Positions 1 through 5,016 of a stretch of DNA of 7,546 bases are shown piece by piece. The notes beneath the pieces were generated by a model. The model searched no databases, was not told the DNA's origin, and saw nothing but the letters and a program-made list of their open reading frames with translations. This stretch comes from Deltaproteobacteria bacterium (GTDB lineage: Bacteria > Desulfobacterota > GWC2-55-46 > DRQE01). How positions within the stretch are numbered: position 1 is the first letter of the stretch; each line of letters begins with the position of its first letter. The DNA is taken from positions 1 through 7,546 of the forward strand of contig JACRCB010000137.1 in NCBI GenBank assembly GCA_016219165.1. The letters run 5' to 3'. The position numbers and the translations under genes are program-made.

Positions 1-983
1 CCTATTACCTCGTCTCCGGATTTCTTTTCAACCGGCACGCTTTCTCCGGTTATCAGCTTCTCATCGACCGAGGACGCCCCTTCTATGACAACGCCGTCCG
101 TGGGTATCTTTTCACCGGGCCTCACAACTACAATATCGCCGGCCATTACCGCCTCTGCCCGGACCTCCATCTCGCTTCCCTCCCTCACAACCCGCGCCGT
201 CTGGGGCCTTAAGTCCATAAGTTTTCTCACGGCGGCCGAAGACCTCTTCTTTATAATCTCCTCCATGTATTTACCGAGAAGGACAAAGGCTATGATGACG
301 GCCGAGACCTCGAAATACACATCCCTCTCTTCAACCCTTATCGGACGGATTTCAGGAACGAATATTACTATGACCGAATACAGGTACGCAACCGTGGTCC
401 CAAGGGCGATGAGTGTATCCATGTTTATCGCCCTGTTTTTGACGGCATTGTAAGTTCCCCTGTAAAACCCCCACCCCCCGATAAACTGCACCGGCGTTAC
501 GAGGATAAAGAGCCACACCCCCCATGTAAACCACGGCAGTTGCGGCACCGGAGCCCACGTGAGGATAGTCGCGCCCGTTGCCAGCGCGAAGAAAAAACCC
601 ACCCTCAGGAATGCGAGGGCAAGCACACCCAGAAGGGCAACGGAGACCCTCCTCCTCATCGCCTTGAGTTCTTCCTCCGGGGCCTGGTATGTCCGGAGAC
701 ACCCGTCGCTGCAGAAATAATAGGTCCTTCCGCCGATTTCCTTTTTCAGGGATTTGTCTTTAAAAACGACCATGCCGCAGATTGGGTCTTTAGCCATCTC
801 ATGAGGGGAAACTTCGGGGGACTTCCCGGCCAAAGAGGGCAAGGATATGAAAAGAGCGGGGTTTGCGTCAAAACGCTCCTTACAGCGGACCGAACAGAAA
901 TATATCGTCTCGCCTTTATATACGGATTTGCCGGCAGCAATTTTAGCGTCCACGACCATTGCGCAGACAGGGTCTTTTGCCAT
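1..983 (-). CDS. Heavy-metal (Cu-type) P1B ATPase with two N-terminal YHS domains, partial (C-terminus outside window)
   Basis: This is an integral membrane P-type ATPase that would pump a soft metal ion, probably Cu(I), out of the cytoplasm. The frame stays open for 327 codons from the ATG at 983 to the window edge. Instead of the usual HMA domains, the N-terminus has two YHS (TRASH-like) metal-binding modules: PVCAM (C7) with YFCSVRC (C30, C34), then PICGM (C69) with YFCSDGC (C91, C95). Hydrophobic segments follow at about 113-135, 153-168, 187-210 and 224-240. The double glycine G169-G170 matches the kinked platform helix of CopA-type pumps, followed by NMDTLIALG. The actuator domain starts near residue 245 and carries the phosphatase loop TGES (312-315). 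The CPC membrane motif, DKTG phosphorylation site and nucleotide domain lie beyond the window, so the metal is inferred. The start is supported by GGAGG nine bases upstream and a strong promoter. Confidence 0.9.
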   Translation of the reverse strand, partial: MAKDPVCAMVVDAKIAAGKSVYKGETIYFCSVRCKERFDANPALFISLPSLAGKSPEVSPHEMAKDPICGMVVFKDKSLKKEIGGRTYYFCSDGCLRTYQAPEEELKAMRRRVSVALLGVLALAFLRVGFFFALATGATILTWAPVPQLPWFTWGVWLFILVTPVQFIGGWGFYRGTYNAVKNRAINMDTLIALGTTVAYLYSVIVIFVPEIRPIRVEERDVYFEVSAVIIAFVLLGKYMEEIIKKRSSAAVRKLMDLRPQTARVVREGSEMEVRAEAVMAGDIVVVRPGEKIPTDGVVIEGASSVDEKLITGESVPVEKKSGDEVI

Positions 984-1015
984 GGGGATTTTCCTCCGTT
1001 CTAACGCCTGTAGAA

Positions 1016-1044
1016 AGTATATGGCATAAAAAACCCGGAATCAA
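1016..1044 (-). promoter_or_regulatory. Sigma70-type promoter of the metal ATPase gene
   Basis: On the minus strand there is a -35 box TTGATT (1039-1044), a 17-base spacer and a -10 box TATACT (1016-1021), which differs from consensus at one base. Transcription would start near 1009, giving a leader of about 25 bases that contains the GGAGG at 993-997. The normal 17-base spacer argues against a MerR/CueR-type promoter, which typically has 19-20 bases. I see no obvious operator dyad. Confidence 0.7.
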
Positions 1045-1103
1045 CCCTATGTGTGGAAAAATCTTTGGATGAAAACTTTGAGGCGGGACGTGCTGGCAGG
1101 GAG

Positions 1104-1499
1104 TTAATAGCCTTTCTGTTTATGGTCGCCGGGGAACTCACCCTCTTCCCCCATCATATTCCACATCAAGATGGCGAACATCTCAGGCGCTATGACCGTG
1201 TGCTGGTTGCCGGACCTCGCAAGTTCGCTCCTTAAAGTCCTTCTCGTATCGGGGTTGCCGGTAAAGTCGAAGATTATATCCACCGCCTCGCTCATTGCGA
1301 CTATCTCCTTGCTGCTTTGGTGGACCGGTATTCCCCTTTTCTTTGCAGGCTCCACCCCGGGGGCATTGGCATTCCTTTCGGATGCGGCGATAATCTTTAT
1401 GCCATTTCCCTCCTTTGCGGCGAATTTGCCGAGGAAGGTGGAACCAACCCTCCCAAGACCCACTATGGCAACCCTTACATCCTTTTTGTTTCCGGCCAT
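1104..1499 (-). CDS. Stand-alone Rossmann-fold (NAD(P)-binding-like) protein, 131 residues
   Basis: This small cytoplasmic protein consists essentially of one Rossmann-type domain. The first strand and glycine loop read VAIVGLGRVG, with GxGxxG at residues 14-19. A second strand, KIIAASE, ends in the acidic E41, which in true dehydrogenases often favours NAD. The fourth strand is VDIIFDFTG (73-81), a pattern seen in homoserine dehydrogenase and dihydrodipicolinate reductase N-terminal domains. No catalytic or substrate domain follows; the tail is hydrophilic (GEEGEFPGDHKQKGY), so this looks complete and not a broken dehydrogenase. From memory, the pattern APGV, a short helix, DIIFDxTG and HTVIAPEMFAILMW resembles a domain found N-terminal to some deltaproteobacterial sensor kinases, which would suggest a ligand-sensing role. 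That is inference. The ATG is preceded by GAGAGGT (1505-1511) and the gene has its own promoter. Substrate and function are unknown. Confidence 0.75.
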   Translation of the reverse strand: MAGNKKDVRVAIVGLGRVGSTFLGKFAAKEGNGIKIIAASERNANAPGVEPAKKRGIPVHQSSKEIVAMSEAVDIIFDFTGNPDTRRTLRSELARSGNQHTVIAPEMFAILMWNMMGEEGEFPGDHKQKGY

Positions 1500-1572
1500 A
1501 AATTACCTCTCGTTAAATGTTACCAAGGCGATAAAACCATCGCACAACGCAAGGGAAAAAAGGTATTAACAA

Positions 1573-1601
1573 AATTTAATCCAAAAGCCGCCAATTGTCA
1601 A
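1573..1601 (-). promoter_or_regulatory. Sigma70-type promoter of the Rossmann-protein gene
   Basis: On the minus strand a perfect -35 hexamer TTGACA (1596-1601) is followed by a 17-base spacer and the -10-like TAAATT (1573-1578), which matches consensus at four of six positions. It lies just downstream of the leuB stop and about 75 bases upstream of the next ATG. This suggests the Rossmann-protein gene is transcribed independently of the leu operon. Confidence 0.65.
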
Positions 1602-1624
1602 GGAAAACATGAAAAGGCCTTGAC
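1597..1624. promoter_or_regulatory. 7-bp inverted repeat overlapping the -35 box (candidate operator or hairpin)
   Basis: GTCAAGG at 1597-1603 and CCTTGAC at 1618-1624 are perfect inverted copies separated by 14 bases. One arm covers most of the TTGACA -35 box, so a dimeric regulator bound here would block the promoter. A competing shorter hairpin (1618-1630, CCTTG/CAAGG) could instead help end leuB transcription, but no proper T-tract follows. The role is undecided. Confidence 0.3.
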
Positions 1625-1645
1625 GCAAGGATTAGGATTTCCTTC

Positions 1646-2734
1646 CTAACCTTTGCCCGATAACTCCCCTACTATCGCATCCCCCATCTCCTTACAACCA
1701 ACCTTTTTTGTACCGCCCTGATATATATCCGCGGTCCTCAACCCCTTATCGAGCGCCCTGCAAACCGCCCTCTCTATCCCGTCGGCCGCCCCGTCCATAT
1801 CAAAGGAGTACCTGAGCATCATCCCAACCGACAGTATCGTTGCGACGGGGTTTGCAATGTTTTTGCCGGCTATATCCGGGGCACTGCCGTGGATAGGCTC
1901 ATAGAGCGCATGATGGGAGTCCCCGATGCTTGCGGACGGAAGCATCCCGATACTGCCGGTAAGCATGGCCGCTTCATCGGAGAGTATGTCGCCGAACGTG
2001 TTTTCAGTGACTATGCAGTCAAACTGCCTTGGGTCTCTCACAAGTTGCATCGCGCAGTTGTCTACATACATGTGGCTCAAGGTTACGTCCGGATAGTCTT
2101 TTGAAGCCTTGGTTACGACCTTCCTCCACAACTCCGCCGCCTCCAGCACATTGGCCTTATCAACGCTCGTAAGTTTTTTCCTTCTCTTTCTCGCTATCCC
2201 TAACGCAACCCGCGCAATCCTCTCTATCTCAGGAGTTGTGTAGACGAGCGTATTAACGCCCCTCTCCCGTCCGTCGGGAAGGGTCTCCACCCCCCTGGGG
2301 GTCCCGAAATAGAGCCCTCCGGTGAGTTCCCTTACGACCATTATGTCAACACCTTCCACCACCTCTCTCTTAAGGGTGGAGGTGTTGGCAAGGGCGCTGT
2401 ATACCTTCGCGGGCCTTAAGTTCGCAAAGAGCCCGAGTTCCTTGCGAAGCCTAAGGAGCGCCCTCTCAGGCCTTACGGAATAATCGAGCCCCTCCCACTT
2501 CGGCCCGCCGACCGCGCCCATAAGCACACAATCGCTATCCAGGGCCGTCTTCAAAACCTCCTCTGTAAGAGGAACCCCGGCCCTGTCAATCGATGCGCCT
2601 CCGACGGGCGCTTCAGTTAAGGTAAACGCCGCGCCGTATCTTTGGCCCGCAACGGTCAGCACCCTGACCGCCTCCCTAACTATTTCAGGGCCTATGCCGT
2701 CGCCGGGAAGGACAAGTATCCTATAACTCTTCAT
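1646..2734 (-). CDS. leuB: 3-isopropylmalate dehydrogenase
   Basis: LeuB oxidises and decarboxylates (2R,3S)-3-isopropylmalate with NAD+ to 2-ketoisocaproate, the third committed step of leucine synthesis; it acts as a cytoplasmic homodimer. The 362-residue length is normal for bacterial LeuB. Visible landmarks are LPGDGIGPEI near the N-terminus, substrate arginines R97, R107 (in FANLRP) and R135 (in VVRELTGG), catalytic Y142 and K193 (VDKANVL), metal-binding D225 (YVDNCAM), D249 and D253 (GDILSDEA), and the NAD-loop motif EPIHGSAPDIAGK near 279-291. The ATG at 2734 was chosen over a TTG one codon earlier because GGAGGGG (2741-2747) sits six bases from the ATG. It is the last gene of the leu cluster, separated from the Pur-like gene by 146 bases containing inverted repeats. 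No defect is visible. Confidence 0.97.
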   Translation of the reverse strand: MKSYRILVLPGDGIGPEIVREAVRVLTVAGQRYGAAFTLTEAPVGGASIDRAGVPLTEEVLKTALDSDCVLMGAVGGPKWEGLDYSVRPERALLRLRKELGLFANLRPAKVYSALANTSTLKREVVEGVDIMVVRELTGGLYFGTPRGVETLPDGRERGVNTLVYTTPEIERIARVALGIARKRRKKLTSVDKANVLEAAELWRKVVTKASKDYPDVTLSHMYVDNCAMQLVRDPRQFDCIVTENTFGDILSDEAAMLTGSIGMLPSASIGDSHHALYEPIHGSAPDIAGKNIANPVATILSVGMMLRYSFDMDGAADGIERAVCRALDKGLRTADIYQGGTKKVGCKEMGDAIVGELSGKG

Positions 2735-2740
2735 CAAGTT

Positions 2741-2768
2741 CCCCTCCGCCTGCAGGCAATAAAGGCGG
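2741..2768 (-). promoter_or_regulatory. leuB ribosome-binding site with an adjacent small hairpin
   Basis: The leuB Shine-Dalgarno GGAGGGG occupies 2741-2747. Just upstream, CCGCCT (minus strand, 2768-2763) can pair with AGGCGG (2751-2746), which shares two bases with the Shine-Dalgarno. The loop has 11 bases and contains part of the palindrome GCCTGCAGGC (2748-2757). The structure could moderate leuB translation, but the stem is only 6 bp. Confidence 0.35.
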
Positions 2769-2781
2769 CAGAAATAACGCG

Positions 2782-2849
2782 CCCGGCACCACTTTGGACA
2801 CGTTGGCCTTGAATGTTATAGAGGAAGTCCTGTCCAAAGTGGTGCCGGG
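2782..2849. repeat. Perfect 19-bp inverted repeat with 30-base loop, upstream of leuB
   Basis: CCCGGCACCACTTTGGACA at 2782-2800 is repeated exactly as its reverse complement at 2831-2849, with 30 bases between. In the leu transcript this makes a long hairpin between the Pur-like gene and leuB. No T-tract follows in the minus direction, so it is not a standard intrinsic terminator. Candidate roles are an mRNA-stability or processing element, or a remnant of a small palindromic mobile element. The right arm overlaps the next hairpin by a few bases, so the two cannot both form fully. Confidence 0.75.
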
Positions 2850-2879
2850 GAAGACTTTTCACAAAAGGTCTTCCCCCGG
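2845..2879. repeat. Short GC-rich hairpin of the GGGGAA...TTCCCC type, just after the Pur-like gene
   Basis: GGGGAAGAC (2847-2855) pairs with GTCTTCCCC (2868-2876). Four more A-T pairs (2856-2859 with 2863-2866) extend it inward with one bulged base and a three-base loop, and outer CC/GG pairs can extend the stem to 2845 and 2879 with a bulge. It begins two bases past the Pur-like gene's stop codon. Its layout and sequence resemble the hairpin at 7443-7474, which suggests a family of palindromic repeats in this genome. Confidence 0.65.
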
Positions 2880-2880
2880 A

Positions 2881-3123
2881 CTAAACCTCTTCGTTAAGTT
2901 CAGCCTCCAGCAAACCCTGTCCGGCTATCTTCTGGAGCGTGGCCATGAAGTCGTTAAGGCCGCTCGAAGGAATTACGACGGTACTCCTCCTCGCGTTAGA
3001 CAGTTCCGCTATCTGCAGGAACCTCCCTCCATCGTTCTCCTTGAAATCCACAAAGAGAGTTTTGCTCTCGATGTGCAGTTTGTCGGTGAAAAGCACCCGG
3101 CTCTTTCCTCCTTCTTTCTTCAT
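2881..3123 (-). CDS. Small Pur-domain-like nucleic-acid-binding protein in the leu operon
   Basis: This 80-residue protein is not part of the standard leucine pathway. The core SKTLFVDFKENDGGRFLQIAE (about 20-40), then RRSTVVIPSSGLNDFMATLQKI (45-66), follows the single PUR-repeat plan: beta strands with the conserved GRFL-IAE segment, then a helix after an STxxIP strand. Pur repeats (Pur-alpha, Borrelia BpuR, DUF3276-like proteins) bind single-stranded DNA or RNA, usually as dimers of repeats. One repeat here implies homodimerisation. The N-terminus is basic (MKKEGGKSR) and the C-terminal tail acidic. The ATG at 3123 overlaps the leuD stop as ATGA, and GGGGG lies five bases upstream, so coupled translation from leuD is likely. 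An in-frame GTG at 3147 would add eight residues but has poorer support. Its position suggests post-transcriptional or transcriptional control of leu genes, which is inference from context and the remembered family pattern. Confidence 0.75.
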   Translation of the reverse strand: MKKEGGKSRVLFTDKLHIESKTLFVDFKENDGGRFLQIAELSNARRSTVVIPSSGLNDFMATLQKIAGQGLLEAELNEEV

Positions 3124-3620
3124 ACCATCCCCCTTTTTTTTATCCACTTCATCAGACCTCCTGCCCTTACCAGTTCCTGCATGAACTGCGGTATGGGATT
3201 GGCTTTAAAAACTTTGTTCTTCGTAACGTTTTTTATGATACCGTTTGAAAAATCAACATCGAGGGTGTCGCCGGCGGAGGTGGAATCGACAGCATCGGGG
3301 CATTCGAGTATCGGCAGCCCCATGTTGAAAGAGTTCCTGAAGAATATCCGCGCAAAACTCTTTGCAATGACGCAGGCCACCCCGGCTGCCTTTATCGAAA
3401 ACGGAGCATGTTCGCGCGACGAGCCGCAGCCGAAGTTTTTTCCCGCCACTATGATATCTCCCGGCTTTACCTTCCCGGCGAATCCGGGGTCTTCATCCTC
3501 CATGCAGTGCCTTGCGAGTTCGGCCGGGTCGGATGTATTAAGGTGCCTTGCCGGAATAATCCTGTCCGTATCTATGTCTGAACCGAACTTCCAGACCGTG
3601 CCTCGCATCTTCATCGGCAT
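3120..3620 (-). CDS. leuD: 3-isopropylmalate dehydratase, small subunit
   Basis: LeuD pairs with LeuC to form isopropylmalate isomerase, which converts 2-isopropylmalate to 3-isopropylmalate by dehydration and rehydration. The 166-residue length fits the short archaeal/homoaconitase-like subunit; the enterobacterial type is near 200. It is the swivelling domain: KFGSDIDTDRIIPARHLNT (about 11-29) and the signature NFGCGSSREHAP (62-73), whose serine and arginine residues contact substrate, followed by KSFARIFFRNSFNMGLP. The ATG at 3620 has AAGGG close upstream; the ATG at 3614, giving MKMRG, is equally plausible and matches many homologues. leuC ends 23 bases upstream. The last codons cross an A8-G5 run (3141-3129) that is a potential frameshift site into the Pur-like frame. 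The stop overlaps the next ATG. Confidence 0.96.
   Translation of the reverse strand: MPMKMRGTVWKFGSDIDTDRIIPARHLNTSDPAELARHCMEDEDPGFAGKVKPGDIIVAGKNFGCGSSREHAPFSIKAAGVACVIAKSFARIFFRNSFNMGLPILECPDAVDSTSAGDTLDVDFSNGIIKNVTKNKVFKANPIPQFMQELVRAGGLMKWIKKRGMV
3129..3141 (-). other. Candidate slippery site A8-G5 at the leuD / Pur-like junction
   Basis: Near the end of leuD the minus strand reads ATA AAA AAA AGG GGG, so a heptamer A AAA AAA (3141-3135) sits in the X-XXY-YYZ register of the leuD frame. The Pur-like frame is the -1 frame at this point and is open from at least 3147. A -1 ribosomal slip, or one extra A added by RNA polymerase on the eight-A run, would bypass the leuD stop and yield a LeuD-Pur fusion of about 246 residues. 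No downstream stimulatory structure was established. Confidence 0.35.
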
Positions 3621-3643
3621 TTACCCTTTGCCTTAAGGAGTAT

Positions 3644-4945
3644 TTACGGCTTAACGACCTCGTCGGGGTGGGCGAGCCTGCCCTTGACCGCGGACGCCGC
3701 CGCAACGGCCGGGTTTGCGAGATAGACCTCGCTCGTAGAGTCGCCCATCCTCCCCATAAAATTCCTGTTTGTGGTTGAAACCGCCCTCTCTCCGGGCGCA
3801 AGTATCCCCATGTGCCCGCCGAGGCAGGGCCCGCACGTCGGAGGGCTTATCACGGCCCCTGCCTTCAGGAACACGTCAAAATAACCCCTTTCCATCGCCT
3901 CCCTGTAGATGGAAGGGGTGGCCGGGATTATAATAAGCCTTACGTTCTTTGCCACCCTGTTTTTCCTTAAGACCTTTGCTGAGACCTTTAGGTCCTCAAT
4001 CCTTCCGTTCGTGCACGAGCCTATTACAACCTGGTCTATCGGGATATTGCCCACGTCCGTGACATTCTTGGTGTTCTCGGGGAGATGGGGGAGGGCAACC
4101 TGTGGCTCTATCTTTGCGCAGTCGTATTCCATTGTGCTTTCATAGATTGCGCCCGGGTCGCTGAAGTGGAATCTGGGGGGTCTCTCGGCCCTGTTCCTTA
4201 AATATTTCCTTGTCACCTCATCCGGCTCCATTATCCCGCTCTTTGCTCCCGCCTCGACCGCCATGTTGCAGACGGAGAAACGGCCGTCCATCGAAAGCCT
4301 CCCTATCGCCTCGCCGGCAAACTCCATCGCCTTATAGAGCGCGCCGTCAACCCCTATATCCCCTATCGTATAAAGTATCAAATCCTTCCCGCCGACCCAT
4401 TTATTGAGTTTCCCGTAATAAACGAACTTTATCGTCGGAGGGACCTTAAACCAGAGTTCCCCTGTTATCATGACCGCGGCAAGGTCCGTAGAACCGACCC
4501 CGGTGGAGAAAGCGCCGAGCGCGCCATAGGTGCAGGTATGGGAGTCGGCGCCGATTACCAAATCCCCGGACACGACTATGCCCTTTTCAGGCAGCAGCGC
4601 ATGCTCCACCCCCACGTCCCCCCCTTCGTAGTAATGGGTGAGTTTCTGCTCTACGGCGAATTCCCTGACGGCCTTGGACTGGATTGCGCTCAATATGTCT
4701 TTGTTCGGGGTGAAATGGTCGGGTACCAGGACGACCCTATCCCTGTTGAAGACCTTTTTGCCCCCGACCCCGCGGAACTCCGTTATTGCGATAGGGGCGG
4801 TAATGTCGTTACCGAGCGCTATATCGACCTTTGCGTTTATGAGTTCTCCGGGGGTTACGTCTTTCTTACCGGCATGCAGAGCGAGTATCTTCTCGGTTAT
4901 GGTCATAGGTAGTGTTCGTGCTATGATTTTCTTGCGCCTCTCCAT
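3644..4945 (-). CDS. leuC: 3-isopropylmalate dehydratase, large subunit
   Basis: LeuC carries the catalytic [4Fe-4S] cluster of isopropylmalate isomerase, an aconitase-superfamily enzyme. Numbered from the ATG at 4945 (433 residues), the three cluster cysteines are C311 in VIGSCTNGR and C371/C374 in PPTCGPCLGG. VIGADSHTCTYGALGAF (130-146) is the other hallmark segment. The size and sequence fit the short archaeal/HacA-like LeuC, about 420 residues. The start is uncertain. The ATG at 4945 has AAAAGGAG only two bases away; a TTG at 4972 has GGGAG four bases upstream; and the ATG at 4906, beginning MTITEKILALHAGK, best matches usual family N-termini at 420 residues but has no Shine-Dalgarno. leuA ends about 70 bases upstream and leuD follows after 23 bases, consistent with co-transcription and heterodimer assembly. 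Confidence 0.96.
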   Translation of the reverse strand: MERRKKIIARTLPMTITEKILALHAGKKDVTPGELINAKVDIALGNDITAPIAITEFRGVGGKKVFNRDRVVLVPDHFTPNKDILSAIQSKAVREFAVEQKLTHYYEGGDVGVEHALLPEKGIVVSGDLVIGADSHTCTYGALGAFSTGVGSTDLAAVMITGELWFKVPPTIKFVYYGKLNKWVGGKDLILYTIGDIGVDGALYKAMEFAGEAIGRLSMDGRFSVCNMAVEAGAKSGIMEPDEVTRKYLRNRAERPPRFHFSDPGAIYESTMEYDCAKIEPQVALPHLPENTKNVTDVGNIPIDQVVIGSCTNGRIEDLKVSAKVLRKNRVAKNVRLIIIPATPSIYREAMERGYFDVFLKAGAVISPPTCGPCLGGHMGILAPGERAVSTTNRNFMGRMGDSTSEVYLANPAVAAASAVKGRLAHPDEVVKP

Positions 4946-5016
4946 CTCTCCTTTTCCCCTGACTTCCTTCAAATGACTCCCTTCAAAAACTTTCAGGCCC
5001 TTACGCTTGAGCGGCC

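Noticed and set aside
85..1004. Plus-strand open frames of 122 and 154 codons, and a 116-codon minus-strand frame at 352-702
   Set aside because: All are shadows of the P-type ATPase frame, which is continuously open from 983 to the window edge and carries YHS, membrane and TGES motifs.
1107..1499. Truncated homoserine or aspartate-semialdehyde dehydrogenase pseudogene
   Set aside because: No remnant of a catalytic domain follows the stop codon, the frame is clean, and promoter, ribosome-binding site and C-terminal tail all look intact.
1617..1648. Intrinsic terminator after leuB
   Set aside because: Small inverted repeats (TTAGGA/TCCTAA and CCTTG/CAAGG) are present, but stems are only 5-6 bp and no proper T-tract follows.
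3124..3147. GTG start adding eight residues to the Pur-like protein
   Set aside because: The ATG at 3123 has GGGGG at a good distance and an ATGA overlap with the leuD stop. The open upstream frame is kept only as part of the frameshift hypothesis.
2794..3636. 280-codon plus-strand open frame
   Set aside because: It is antisense to the whole of the Pur-like gene and leuD, starts inside the palindrome and encodes low-complexity Ser/Phe/Pro-rich sequence with no recognisable motif. The minus-strand genes have clear family signatures.
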